The notes beneath the pieces are model-generated. The model saw only the letters and a list, made by a program, of their open reading frames with translations. It searched no databases and had not been told where the DNA came from. From contig NZ_JAKWBN010000002.1 in the NCBI RefSeq assembly GCF_022511585.1, forward strand, positions 558,001 to 622,000: a stretch of DNA of 64,000 nucleotides, read 5' to 3'. The position numbers and the translations under genes were made by a program. Positions 1 through 9,394 of this stretch are shown here, piece by piece (position 1 is the first letter of the stretch; every line of letters begins with the position of its first letter). The DNA is from Shimazuella soli (lineage in GTDB: Bacteria; Bacillota; Bacilli; Thermoactinomycetales; Thermoactinomycetaceae).

Positions 1-1
1 A

Positions 2-2002
2 CTTCCAGTAGTAGGTACGGGGCACTCAGGTCCTGCGATCTTGGCCAATCTATTTTTAGAAGGTACACTTAGTGAATTTGATCCTTTTTGTACACCAGAT
101 ATACAAGGAATAGCTCATCTATCTCGAACTTTTGCAACGCCCAGCGGATTTCCTACCGAGTTATCTAGCAAAATTCCTGGTTGTATTCATCCTGGAGGTG
201 AACTAGGGCATGCACTTAGTGTTGCTTTTGGAGCTGTATTGGATAATTCTGAAACGTTGGCGGTATGTATTTTAGGGGATGGGGAATGTGAAACGGGACC
301 AACGGCTGCTGCATGGCATGGAGCTAAATTTCTTAGTCCAACACACTCTGGAGCGGTTTTACCCATTATCAATTTAAATGGTTATAAAATGTCTAGTCAA
401 AGCCTACTAAGTATGATGTCAGAAACGGAAATAGAGTCTTATTTTTTCGGGTTAGATTATGAGGTTCAATTTGTCAGTGGTACGCATACATCGATGGAAC
501 AGGCTTTAGATTGGGCTGTTACTCAAATAGCTTATAAAAGGAAAAACCAAAGTAGGAGTAGGTGGCCACTCCTGATATTACGTACACCCAAAGGTTGGAC
601 AGGTCCAAAATCAGTTGATGGAAGGCAAATTGCGGGAACAGCCAAAGCACACAAAGCCCCACTTCAACCATTGGATAATCCCGCAGATTTCATTGCTCTA
701 GAAAGTTGGTTACAAAGCTATTTGCCTCATGAATTATTCGATGAATGGGGACAAGCTAAAAACTTAAAAAAGATTGTTCCTCCACAAGAAAGAAGATTAG
801 GAAAAACGCTGGATACCATTCAAAGGGCTAACCAAAAGATACAAATACATTTTCCTGATCCCGTTTCATTATTAGGGAATGCAAAAACATCTAGAAGTCC
901 AGCAAAGCATTTTGGACAGTTTTTATCTCAAATACTAGTGAGAAACGAAGCAAAAAGAGCAATAAGAGTGTTCAGTCCAGACGAATTAAATTCAAACCAA
1001 CTACATTCTTTATTGGATGTAACCATGCGTAATAATGGATCTTCACAGAATAGAGATGGATCTGTTCTGGAAATTTTAAGCGAACATGTTTGTCAGGGAT
1101 GGTCCCAAGGTTACGTTTTGAGTGGAAAACAAGCATGGTTTACTTCCTATGAGTGCTTTATATCGACTGTTACCAGTGCCTTGAGCCAATATATAAAATA
1201 CTTAGTGGAAGCACCTGATTGGCAAGGGAGTTGGCCATCTTTAAATTATTTTCTTACGAGTTTAGCCTGGCAAAACAATTATTCTCATCAAAATCCTGAG
1301 TTTACTCAATTGCTAATCGCAAAATATGGATCTAAGGTTCGATTGTACTTTCCTCCTGATACGCTTACTTTGCTAGAATGTACAAAAGTTTGTATGCAAT
1401 CAAATAATCTAGTGAATGTAGTAACCGCAGGTAAAACTGCATTACCGAGTTGGACAACTTCTACCCAAGCCAAGATGTTAGCAAGTAAAGGTGTGGCTAT
1501 TTTAGAGGAATTTAGTCATTCTGAATCTCCTGATCTTATCTTTGCTGCTAGTGGTGATTATGTAACAAACGAAACCATCAAAGCCATTCAATTGTTAAAA
1601 GAGTATCTACCAGATATCTACGTTCGCTTTGTATCGGTGTGTGAAATCACTTGTTTAGGTTCATCGGATCACTTTACTCATGCTCTTGCATCCAGTGAAT
1701 TTGAGAATCTTTTTACAGAACAGATGCCTGTAATATTTGCATTCAATGGCTATCCAGCAACCATCCAAACTCTTTTGTTTGAAAGACCTAATCCTTCCAG
1801 ATTTACAGTACTAGGATACAAAGACGAAGGGACAACTACCTCTTTTTTGGGCATGTGTATTCGTAATGGAGTAAGCCGATATCATTTAGTCATAAAGAGT
1901 ATCGATATTCTAGCCAAGAAGGGAATCATCACTTCCAGCACCAAAGAAACGATTCAAAAGAAATGTAATCGACGGATTCAAGAATATCTTTCTTCGGGTT
2001 AA
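2..2002 (+). CDS. Phosphoketolase family protein, 5' end outside window
   Basis: Thiamine-diphosphate enzyme that would split xylulose 5-phosphate or fructose 6-phosphate with phosphate to acetyl phosphate plus an aldose phosphate, in the cytosol. The reading frame is already open at base 2 (GTGHSGPAIL...), so the N-terminal part lies upstream; 666 codons are present against roughly 790 usual for the family. Family motifs visible are the HPGGELG stretch, the GDGECETGP diphosphate-binding motif and the LNGYK block; the C-terminal half carries the XFP middle and C-terminal regions. The sequence is divergent (ECETG where the better-known enzymes have EAETG), so the substrate is uncertain. A TTG at 41 could be mistaken for a start, but the family alignment runs through it. 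An S9 peptidase gene follows 37 bases downstream. Confidence 0.88.
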   Translation, partial: LPVVGTGHSGPAILANLFLEGTLSEFDPFCTPDIQGIAHLSRTFATPSGFPTELSSKIPGCIHPGGELGHALSVAFGAVLDNSETLAVCILGDGECETGPTAAAWHGAKFLSPTHSGAVLPIINLNGYKMSSQSLLSMMSETEIESYFFGLDYEVQFVSGTHTSMEQALDWAVTQIAYKRKNQSRSRWPLLILRTPKGWTGPKSVDGRQIAGTAKAHKAPLQPLDNPADFIALESWLQSYLPHELFDEWGQAKNLKKIVPPQERRLGKTLDTIQRANQKIQIHFPDPVSLLGNAKTSRSPAKHFGQFLSQILVRNEAKRAIRVFSPDELNSNQLHSLLDVTMRNNGSSQNRDGSVLEILSEHVCQGWSQGYVLSGKQAWFTSYECFISTVTSALSQYIKYLVEAPDWQGSWPSLNYFLTSLAWQNNYSHQNPEFTQLLIAKYGSKVRLYFPPDTLTLLECTKVCMQSNNLVNVVTAGKTALPSWTTSTQAKMLASKGVAILEEFSHSESPDLIFAASGDYVTNETIKAIQLLKEYLPDIYVRFVSVCEITCLGSSDHFTHALASSEFENLFTEQMPVIFAFNGYPATIQTLLFERPNPSRFTVLGYKDEGTTTSFLGMCIRNGVSRYHLVIKSIDILAKKGIITSSTKETIQKKCNRRIQEYLSSG

Positions 2003-2039
2003 TGATCGAATATTTCGTTAATTAATGGGAGGTATTTGG

Positions 2040-3800
2040 ATGGATAGAGGGATACAATCATTTTTAAATGTCAGTACTTGTCACTGTCCCAGTTTTTCAC
2101 CTGATGGGAACCAGGTTGCTTATTTGTCTAATCAAACGGGAACCAATCAGATCTGGGTGATGAATGTACAAGATCAATCTACAAAACAAATAACTACTCT
2201 TGAATGTGCTGTTAAGAAAGTTTCCTATTCTCCCATTGAGCCTATTTTGGCCTTTACAATGGATAAGGATGGAGATGAAAAGTACCAAATTTTTTTATTA
2301 AATGATCAAGGGGAGCATCAACTCCTTACAGATGGAGAATCGGTTAACTTTTTTGGTGGTTGGTCACCAGATGGAAATTACATCTTATATTCAAGTAATC
2401 AAAGAAACCCAAAGTATTTTGATGTTTATATTCAATCCATAAAAAATCTCAAAGAAAAATCAATGATATTGGAGTCTAATGAGTATTGGACTCCTCTTCA
2501 ATGGAATCCAAATGGGAAAAGTATATTGCTCATGCGCCGATCCGAAGGATCCATGAATAATGATTTATTTTTGTTTCATCTAGAACAGGGAGATTTGGAA
2601 CATCTTACTCCACACAAGGGACAAGCCTATCATTGGAGTTGGGATTTTCATGGGAGTGGAGAGAGATTACTTGTTGCTACAGATGAAAAGACGGACTATG
2701 CCGAGCTTATTTGGCTTGATTTAAGAAGCAAAACACGTACTAGGATTGCATCTTTTCAAGATAAAGGAATTGATCTTTGTAGGATAAGTTCCAATGGAAA
2801 GTATTTATTATATGGTATTCGGAAAGATGGTCAATCCATCCTACGTCTTATAGAGATAGAAAAAAACAGAGAAATTCCACTGCCTCCTTTACCATTGGGT
2901 TATGTTTGGGATGCAACTTGGGCAAATGATAAATATCTCGCAATCACATTGGATGGTGCACAAAATCCCACCAACCTTTGGATATTAGATATAGAACACA
3001 ATATCTGGATCACCTCTTACTTACCGGAATCTGCATATGTTCAGCCTCAATTAATTCACTGTCCTAGTTTTGATGGTTTAAATGTTCCTGGATGGTTGTA
3101 TCTTCCTACAAATGTAAAAATAAATAAGTCATTACCTGTTCTTATTCATGTTCATGGGGGACCTGAAGATCAAGCCCGACCTATATTTAATCCAGTCATT
3201 CAGTACTTTGTAAGTAATGGATTTGCTGTACTGACACCCAATATTAGAGGATCAACAGGTTACGGGAAATCGTATACAAAGTTAGACGATGGTAGAAAAC
3301 GACTGGATGCTGTTGCAGATCTTCATGCATATTATCAGTATTTAGTCAGATCAAAATGGATAAATCCACTTCAAGTCTCTATCATGGGTCATTCCTATGG
3401 AGGTTTAATGGTTCTATTAGCAATGACTACTTATCCTGAAATTTGGGCTAATGGTGTTGCTATTGCTCCAATTTCTGACCTAGAAAGCTACTTAGAAAAT
3501 ACAAGTATACACCGCAAACGCTTCCGTGAAGCGGAATATGGATCATTGAACCTTGATAGAAATTGGTTTCGTGAAGTCTCTCCTATTCATCATGTAGAAA
3601 AGATTACATCACCACTTTTGCTGATTCATGGAAAGAATGACACACGTATTCCCTATCAAGAAACACTAACTTTTTTTAACAAACTTAAAGATGTACACTC
3701 AAAAGTTAATTGTATTCTTCTATCCGATGAAGGACATGAGATCACGAAAACAAAAAATAAAATTCATATATATAAGGAAATTGTATCATTCCTAAAATAA
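2040..3800 (+). CDS. S9 family (prolyl oligopeptidase-type) peptidase
   Basis: Serine peptidase with an N-terminal beta-propeller built from TolB/WD40-like repeats (FSPDGNQVAYLS, WSPDGNYILYSS) and a C-terminal alpha/beta-hydrolase domain. The catalytic triad can be read off: Ser452 in GHSYGG, Asp534 in GKNDTRIP and His566 in DEGHE, counted from the start chosen. No signal peptide is seen, so it is likely cytosolic, acting on short or acylated peptides. The ATG at 2040 is chosen because GGGAGG (2027-2032) lies 7 bases before it; an in-frame ATG at 2025 overlaps that ribosome site. The 37-base gap after the phosphoketolase gene suggests co-transcription. About 280 bases with no supported gene follow. 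Confidence 0.88.
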   Translation: MDRGIQSFLNVSTCHCPSFSPDGNQVAYLSNQTGTNQIWVMNVQDQSTKQITTLECAVKKVSYSPIEPILAFTMDKDGDEKYQIFLLNDQGEHQLLTDGESVNFFGGWSPDGNYILYSSNQRNPKYFDVYIQSIKNLKEKSMILESNEYWTPLQWNPNGKSILLMRRSEGSMNNDLFLFHLEQGDLEHLTPHKGQAYHWSWDFHGSGERLLVATDEKTDYAELIWLDLRSKTRTRIASFQDKGIDLCRISSNGKYLLYGIRKDGQSILRLIEIEKNREIPLPPLPLGYVWDATWANDKYLAITLDGAQNPTNLWILDIEHNIWITSYLPESAYVQPQLIHCPSFDGLNVPGWLYLPTNVKINKSLPVLIHVHGGPEDQARPIFNPVIQYFVSNGFAVLTPNIRGSTGYGKSYTKLDDGRKRLDAVADLHAYYQYLVRSKWINPLQVSIMGHSYGGLMVLLAMTTYPEIWANGVAIAPISDLESYLENTSIHRKRFREAEYGSLNLDRNWFREVSPIHHVEKITSPLLLIHGKNDTRIPYQETLTFFNKLKDVHSKVNCILLSDEGHEITKTKNKIHIYKEIVSFLK

Positions 3801-4078
3801 TTAAATTAGTAAAAGTCATTATAAATACTTTTAATTGTTAATGAAACAAGAAATTTTTAAAGATCAAAAGGCTACAAATGAAATATTCGAGATGGTACAG
3901 TCTTTATTTTCCAAGTTCATATATCATATCCACTTGATCGACTCAGGAAGATTGCTGTAGTCCTCGAACGTTCAAAATTGTGAAGGACGAATAAGTTTAG
4001 ATGGTGTGGTTGATTGTCATTCAGAATAACCTCATAATATACATATGCAAATGTATGTTTGATGAGGGGGTTTGCGCA

Positions 4079-5146
4079 GTGAGGAAAATACTACATATGG
4101 ATCTGGATGCCTTTTTTGCCAGCGTGGAGCAACTGGATAATCCTTCACTGCGAGGCAAACCGATAATTGTAGGAGGAAGAGAGAATCGTGGGGTAGTTTC
4201 TACCTGTAGCTATGAAGCTAGGGCTTTTGGGGTGCATTCTGCGATGCCCGGGGTTGTTGCGAGAAGAAAGTGTCCCCAAGGGATATTCGTTCCTCCTAGA
4301 TATGATCGATATAGGGAAAAATCAGCAGAAGTACGAAATGTTTATACAAGCTATACGGATCGTTATGAAACGGTAAGTTTGGACGAAGCTTATCTCGATG
4401 TTTCTCACTATCCGGATGCTGTACCGATTGCGAAAGAAATCAAAACGCGAATAAAAGAGGAAACAGGGCTAACATGTAGCATCGGGCTCTCCTATAACAA
4501 ATCGTTAGCAAAAATAGCAAGTGATCTTAGGAAGCCGGATGCACTCGTGATTATTCGCCCAGAAGATGCTCTATCTATCTTGGAAAACCTCCCTATAGGT
4601 ACGATTCATGGAATCGGAAAAAGATCAAAAGAACGTTTGGCACAAAAAGAAATTTATACGATCAAAGACTTTTGGCAACTTTCTCGTGAGGAAGTAATCG
4701 AGATGTTTGGGAAGTTTGGCTATGATCTCTATGATCGAGCCAGAGGGAGAGATGATAGAGAGATTGTCACGAATCGGGCTACTCGATCAGTCAGCAGAGA
4801 AACTACTATGCCTGTTGATTTGTATGAAAGAGATGAGATAGCTCCCATTGCAAGAGAACTTCTAGATGAAGTCATCGAAGTAGTAAAAAAGAAAGAACTA
4901 TATCCACAAACATTGGCTTTGAAAATCAGATATGCAGATTTTACAACCCATTCCAAACAACAAACCATGTCTTCAAACATAGATTGGTATGTCTTACTGG
5001 AGGAATTGATAGATGCTTTTGACTATACAAGTGGGGTTCGTCTCGTATCCGTCCGATTTTCTAATTTTAGCTCTGAACCGATAGGTCACAGTTTTGAGCA
5101 GCTCTCTCTTGATTGGAATGAAAACATCACTAAAAGACACTTCTAA
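4079..5146 (+). CDS. dinB: DNA polymerase IV (Y family)
   Basis: Translesion polymerase. The palm carries MDLDAFFASVE (Asp8) and SLDEAYLD (Asp102, Glu103), the metal-binding carboxylates. Thumb and little-finger regions follow, and the C-terminus ends with EQLSLDW, which resembles a beta-clamp-binding peptide. Length 355 residues is normal. The start is the GTG at 4079, preceded by GAGGGGG (4064-4070); the frame stays open back to 4001, but those extra residues are not family-like. The gene appears monocistronic, with hairpins downstream at 5200 and 5264. No convincing LexA box was found: a CAAA/TTTG inverted motif near 4050 is too weak. Confidence 0.93.
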   Translation: MRKILHMDLDAFFASVEQLDNPSLRGKPIIVGGRENRGVVSTCSYEARAFGVHSAMPGVVARRKCPQGIFVPPRYDRYREKSAEVRNVYTSYTDRYETVSLDEAYLDVSHYPDAVPIAKEIKTRIKEETGLTCSIGLSYNKSLAKIASDLRKPDALVIIRPEDALSILENLPIGTIHGIGKRSKERLAQKEIYTIKDFWQLSREEVIEMFGKFGYDLYDRARGRDDREIVTNRATRSVSRETTMPVDLYERDEIAPIARELLDEVIEVVKKKELYPQTLALKIRYADFTTHSKQQTMSSNIDWYVLLEELIDAFDYTSGVRLVSVRFSNFSSEPIGHSFEQLSLDWNENITKRHF

Positions 5147-5199
5147 AAGGAGTGTGATTTTCTTTGAGACAAGACAGTCTGTATATAAACAAGAAAAAC

Positions 5200-5229
5200 G
5201 CCCATCGTAAAAAGATAATTATGATGGGC
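5200..5229 (+). terminator. Hairpin after dinB
   Basis: GCCCATC at 5200-5206 pairs with GATGGGC at 5223-5229, followed by ATTTTC. An A-rich run lies on the 5' side, so it could work in both directions. Confidence 0.5.
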
Positions 5230-5263
5230 ATTTTCATCTAATCAAAAAATTTATTATTTTCAG

Positions 5264-5294
5264 CAGCGTGCTACCTTCCGGTGGCACGCTTTTA
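5264..5294 (+). terminator. Rho-independent terminator
   Basis: AGCGTGC (5264-5270) pairs with GCACGCT (5284-5290), extended by ACC/GGT around a TTCC loop and followed by TTT. It sits between dinB and the convergent gene at 5323. Confidence 0.6.
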
Positions 5295-5322
5295 AAGTGC
5301 TTAGGCTCATTTCAGAGCTTGC

Positions 5323-5652
5323 CTACTTTGCGAATGCTACTAGTGTTTCGGCTTCGCTGTCAAGCCATTCGTAGAAGAAGGGACGGGAGAATCTTCCCTT
5401 TTCAACCCAGAAGTTGTCAGTTCCCTCTACTGTGAAGAAACTGATCTCCACTTCATCAGAGATTGAAGAAGTGTCGAGGATGATTTCTTCCTCTTTTTTG
5501 ATCAGAATCCTTTTGATTTGATGGACTTTTACAACATCATTTGAGGGGTTGTATCCCTCTTCCTCTGTCCAGATCGAGAGAGAGAAACCTCCATAGGAGA
5601 CGGTGAGCGGGTTTCCTTCTCCCGAAAACTGTGCACTTTCCACGATCCCCAT
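5323..5652 (-). CDS. Hypothetical protein, 109 aa
   Basis: I do not recognise this protein. It is acidic, has no signal peptide or membrane segment, and its composition (alternating hydrophobic and charged stretches such as VVKVHQIKRILIKKEEEIIL) suggests a beta-rich small domain. The start ATG at 5652 has AGGAG a few bases upstream (GCAAGGAGATGTTATG on the minus strand). It is transcribed convergently to dinB and divergently from the sugar operon, so it stands alone. A longer frame across 5537-5746 on the same strand is a shadow with no ribosome site. Confidence 0.6.
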   Translation of the reverse strand: MGIVESAQFSGEGNPLTVSYGGFSLSIWTEEEGYNPSNDVVKVHQIKRILIKKEEEIILDTSSISDEVEISFFTVEGTDNFWVEKGRFSRPFFYEWLDSEAETLVAFAK

Positions 5653-5939
5653 AACATCTCCTTGCAGTGCGAAATGGGTGACAAAATAAATCTACCACAT
5701 TAAAAGGATGCTTATATTTTCGTAATATTAAGCTTTTGTAAATCATTTTTTAATATCACCCTATTTTTTCTATTTATGAGAATTTTATTTTTTTATGAGA
5801 TTTATAATAATATTATTTACAAACAAAATATTAAACGTTTATGCTAAAGAATATAAAGTTCCTAACTGTAAAATATCTCAGAATGGGATGAAAGAAAAAA
5901 CGAAAGTTCCATTTTACTAAATGCAAAAGGAGCAAAAAT

Positions 5940-6863
5940 ATGAAAAAGATTCTGTCTATTGTGATAGCGCTCTCATTGATATTGACTCTTACCGCATGTG
6001 GATCGAAAAAAGATACCAAAAAGATAGCGATCCTCACCCCTTATCTTTCTTCTGTGACAACAAATCAAATGGTGAATTTACTTAAGAAGGAATCGAAGGC
6101 AAATGGCTGGGATGCCAATGTCGTAGATACCAAAGGGGATGTTGGCCAGCTTGCAAATAGAATGGAAGATGTGATCGCTACCAATGTCGATGCTATCGTA
6201 TTGGTGAGCACAGATCCAAACCAAGTAAAGGCTCAAATTCAAGCAGCGAAAGAAAAGAATATTCCAGTATTTGGCTGTGATTCGGCTTATATTGATGGAA
6301 TGGCCATGAATGCAACAAGCGACAACACAGCAATGTCCAAAATGATCACAGAACATTTGTTTCAACAACTCGGAAACAAACCGATTAATCTAGTTGTATT
6401 AACTTATCGTCCGCATCCTGGTGTATTGAAAAGAACATTGGAGTTAGACAAGCTTCGCAAACAGAATCCAAATGTGAAAAAAGTGATCGAACAACAAGTA
6501 AATGTGCCTGGACCGATTGAAAATTCACGAAAACAAATGGAAAATTTACTACTTGCCAATAAAGAAGATGGATCGATAACAGCAGTATGGGCTGGGTGGG
6601 ACGAACCTGCAATTGGTGCAACTCAAGCAATCCAAGCAGCTGGCCGCAAAGGGATTATCGTAACTGGTATCGATGGAAACAGCCAAGCAGTTGATTTAAT
6701 AAAAAAAGGATCGCCATTAGTAGCAACCGTAAAACAAAACTTTACTGGTATGGCGGAACTCGTCACTAAACAAATTGAGCAAGTCTTACAAGGAAAGGCA
6801 GTAACCGAAAAAGAACAATATGCTCCAGCTACACTCATCACCAAAGAAAATGCTGGGAAATAA
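5940..6863 (+). CDS. Sugar ABC transporter substrate-binding lipoprotein (RbsB-like)
   Basis: Extracytoplasmic sugar-binding protein of the periplasmic-binding-protein type 1 fold (ribose/AI-2/galactose class), 307 residues. Residues 1-20 form a lipoprotein signal with a lipobox (LTACGSK), so it should be anchored to the outer face of the membrane. Two alternating alpha/beta lobes follow (VDAIVLVSTDPNQ, GKNIPVFGCDSA-like stretches, VWAGWDEPAIGA). ATG at 5940 follows AAAGGAGC. It is the first gene of a five-gene operon with an ATPase, a permease, a TrpA-like aldolase and a sugar kinase. The substrate cannot be read from sequence. Confidence 0.9.
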   Translation: MKKILSIVIALSLILTLTACGSKKDTKKIAILTPYLSSVTTNQMVNLLKKESKANGWDANVVDTKGDVGQLANRMEDVIATNVDAIVLVSTDPNQVKAQIQAAKEKNIPVFGCDSAYIDGMAMNATSDNTAMSKMITEHLFQQLGNKPINLVVLTYRPHPGVLKRTLELDKLRKQNPNVKKVIEQQVNVPGPIENSRKQMENLLLANKEDGSITAVWAGWDEPAIGATQAIQAAGRKGIIVTGIDGNSQAVDLIKKGSPLVATVKQNFTGMAELVTKQIEQVLQGKAVTEKEQYAPATLITKENAGK

Positions 6864-6865
6864 AT

Positions 6866-6890
6866 AGGATGCAGCATTTGCCTGCATCCT
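6866..6890 (+). promoter_or_regulatory. Intercistronic hairpin behind binding-protein gene
   Basis: AGGATGCAG (6866-6874) pairs perfectly with CTGCATCCT (6882-6890) with no T-tract. It lies between the binding-protein gene and the ATPase gene, where such hairpins often protect the upstream message or reduce read-through. The function is inference. Confidence 0.5.
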
Positions 6891-6918
6891 CCTTCACATA
6901 TAAGGAGGGGGATGAATC

Positions 6919-8436
6919 TTGTTACAAGTTAAACAGCTAGACAAACGATTTGGGCATCACTACGCTCTTTTAGGGGTATCTCTTGATATAAAAGATGGAG
7001 AAATTCATGCGCTGGTCGGAGAAAACGGTGCAGGTAAATCTACGCTCATCAAAATATTGACTGGAATATATTCATCAGATGGTGGAAACATCTTGTTGCA
7101 CGATAAAAAAATAGAAATTACGGAACCTAAAGTTGCTAGGAAAATCGGCATACAAGTGGTGCACCAAGATCGACAATTGATCAATAGTTTTACTGGCTAT
7201 GAAAATCTATTTTTAGGTTTGACCTATCCAACATATAAAGTAGGTTTTAAAATCCGTTGGAAAGCGATGAAACAAAAAGCGGAGCAATTAAAAACGAATC
7301 TTGGAATATCGTTAGACTTAGGAAAATTAGCAGAGCATATGACCCCGTCGGAAAAAACGATGCTGGAAATTATGCGGGCGGCAATGCTCGATTGCAGGTT
7401 GCTGATCTTGGATGAACCTACAGCAGCATTAAATGATGAAGAATCAGAACTCCTATTTGATCTGATCAATAAACTTGTTGCCAAAGGTACTTCCATCCTC
7501 TATGTTTCTCATCGGATGAACGAAATTTTGCGTTTGTCTCATCGTGTCACTGTCATGCGAAATGGCAAAGTGGCAGGAACGTATTTTACAAAAGACATGA
7601 GTAAAGAAAAATTGGTGCAACTGATGACGGATCAGACTACAGCGGCAAATAAACATATCAAAAGATCAGTAAATAGCAGCAAATTGGATGTTCTTCAATT
7701 GGAGGGAGTCTCCTCTTTCGATCAGAAGGTACAAGATGTTTCCTTGCATGTCAAACAGGGAGAGATTGTAGGTATTTTTGGGTTAGCTGGTTCTGGCCGT
7801 ACAGAATTGCTAGAAACTATTTACGGCACAAGGAAGATACGTAATGGGAAACTTGTGATAAAAGGAAGAAACATTACTTCTTTTTCTCCTAAAAAGTCTC
7901 TGAGTCGTGGTGTTATCCTTATACCTGAAGATCGGAGAGCAGATGGATTGATCTTAAATATGTCGGTAAGAGAAAACATGACATTGTCTACCTTACCTAA
8001 ATTTTCTTCTATTTTCCGAATGAAAAAGAAAAAAGAACAGGCTGTAGTCCATACTTGGATGGGTAAATTGCAAGTTAAGGCAGTGAGTCAAGAACAACCT
8101 ATAACGGAATTGAGTGGGGGAAATCAACAGAAAGTAGTGTTTGCGAAAGCTTTGCTATCTGATCCCATCCTATTTTTGTGTGACGAACCTACTCAAGCAG
8201 TCGATGTAATGACCAGAGAAGAAATTCATCGTTTATTGATAGAACAAGCAAAGAAAGATGCTGCTGTTTTATTAGTATCTTCTGATGTACAAGAAGTACT
8301 AGATATTGCAGATCGGATATATGTCCTGCACGAAGGTAAAACAGTGGCAGAATTTCCAAATAAAGCAGTCACTTCAGAGCAGATTTTGCAAGTATGTTAC
8401 AACCAGAGAAAGCAGAGTGATGTCATAAATGAATAG
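6919..8436 (+). CDS. Sugar ABC transporter ATPase (RbsA-like, two ABC domains)
   Basis: Cytosolic ATPase of the carbohydrate-uptake-2 class, 505 residues. The first domain has Walker A GENGAGKS (about residues 36-43) and Walker B LLILDEPTAAL; the second has the degenerate Walker A typical of the family (GLAGSGRTEL), the signature LSGGNQQK and FLCDEPTQAVD. The start is TTG at 6919, supported by AGGAGGGGG ending 7 bases upstream; an out-of-frame ATG at 6912 is not used. It overlaps the permease gene by 8 bases, so the two are translationally linked. Confidence 0.92.
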   Translation: MLQVKQLDKRFGHHYALLGVSLDIKDGEIHALVGENGAGKSTLIKILTGIYSSDGGNILLHDKKIEITEPKVARKIGIQVVHQDRQLINSFTGYENLFLGLTYPTYKVGFKIRWKAMKQKAEQLKTNLGISLDLGKLAEHMTPSEKTMLEIMRAAMLDCRLLILDEPTAALNDEESELLFDLINKLVAKGTSILYVSHRMNEILRLSHRVTVMRNGKVAGTYFTKDMSKEKLVQLMTDQTTAANKHIKRSVNSSKLDVLQLEGVSSFDQKVQDVSLHVKQGEIVGIFGLAGSGRTELLETIYGTRKIRNGKLVIKGRNITSFSPKKSLSRGVILIPEDRRADGLILNMSVRENMTLSTLPKFSSIFRMKKKKEQAVVHTWMGKLQVKAVSQEQPITELSGGNQQKVVFAKALLSDPILFLCDEPTQAVDVMTREEIHRLLIEQAKKDAAVLLVSSDVQEVLDIADRIYVLHEGKTVAEFPNKAVTSEQILQVCYNQRKQSDVINE

Positions 8437-9394
8437 GATGCAAACAACATACGCTGTTTCGTTGCGGAAATGGTTTCGAGTGTACGGGACACTTTTTGCA
8501 GGGATACTTATCATTTTATGTTTCAGTCTTCTTAGTCCAGATTCTTTTGCAACAGTGGATAATGTGATCAATATCAGCAGGCAAATCTCTTTCTTGGTGA
8601 TCATCTCGCTTGGAGCAACATTAGTCATGGCAGTCGGTGAATTCGACCTTTCCATTGGAGCGATGGCAAGCTTAGGAGGGGTAGTGGCTGCAAAGTTAGC
8701 AGTAGCTGGACAGCCGATGTGGCTTTGTATTTTGATACCTTTGGTGGTTTCCGTTGTTATTGGTTATATAAATGGTTGGATCATCACCAAATTTAAAGTT
8801 TTATCTTTTATCACGACATTAGGAATGGGGACCGTTTTAGGTGGGATCACCTTTTGGCTCACTGATGGGGCTACCATTTTTGAAAATATACCAGATTCGT
8901 TTCGCTATCTGGGGCAGAAGATGTGGTTTACCGTCCCCATTTTATCGTTTATCATGCTATTTTTAACGATTGTGTTTTGGTATATCATGTCACATACGGC
9001 ATTTGGCAGAAAGCTATACGCTATCGGAGGTAACGAATCTGCTTCCCGAAATGCAGGTGTAGCAGTGGCACAAAATAAAAATCTCGCATTTGCCTTTTGT
9101 GCGCTGCTGGCTGCACTCGCAGGGATACTTATGGCTTCTCGATTAGGGTCTGCACAGCCAACGAGTGGGGATGGTTTATTTTTACCTGCATATGCTGCGG
9201 CTTTTCTAGGAATGACGTCTTTTAAAGAAGGAGTTCCTAATATTTGGGGTACTTTTGTTGGGGCAGCCATTATTGGGATACTAGCAAATGGTTTGACCAT
9301 GTTGGAAGTTCCCTCTTTTTTGCAAGATGTAGTAACAGGCTGCATTGTAATCGTTGCAGTGATTTTGCAAAAAATAGGGCGTGATGCCTCATGA
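8429..9394 (+). CDS. Sugar ABC transporter permease (RbsC-like)
   Basis: Integral membrane permease of the branched BPD_transp_2 class, 321 residues with about eight to ten hydrophobic segments. It contains the family block GEFDLSIGAMASLGG and the motif GGNESASRNAGV in the cytoplasmic loop that contacts the ATPase. It starts inside the end of the ATPase gene (8-base overlap) and its stop overlaps the ATG of the next gene (ATGA), so ATPase, permease and aldolase are one transcript. The substrate is unknown. Confidence 0.92.
   Translation: MNRMQTTYAVSLRKWFRVYGTLFAGILIILCFSLLSPDSFATVDNVINISRQISFLVIISLGATLVMAVGEFDLSIGAMASLGGVVAAKLAVAGQPMWLCILIPLVVSVVIGYINGWIITKFKVLSFITTLGMGTVLGGITFWLTDGATIFENIPDSFRYLGQKMWFTVPILSFIMLFLTIVFWYIMSHTAFGRKLYAIGGNESASRNAGVAVAQNKNLAFAFCALLAALAGILMASRLGSAQPTSGDGLFLPAYAAAFLGMTSFKEGVPNIWGTFVGAAIIGILANGLTMLEVPSFLQDVVTGCIVIVAVILQKIGRDAS

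Noticed and set aside
187-372. Minus-strand frame inside the phosphoketolase gene
   Set aside because: No ribosome site, no homology pattern, and it lies entirely within a well-supported gene on the other strand; the many similar antisense frames in the window were dropped for the same reason.
3841-3960. 39-codon frame (MKQEIFKDQKATNEIF...) between the S9 peptidase and dinB
   Set aside because: No ribosome site and no recognisable similarity.
3972-4060. Possible LexA/SOS box before dinB (TCGAACGTTCAA; CAAATGTATGTTTG)
   Set aside because: The first lacks the 4-base spacer of the Bacillus box, and the second matches only one half.
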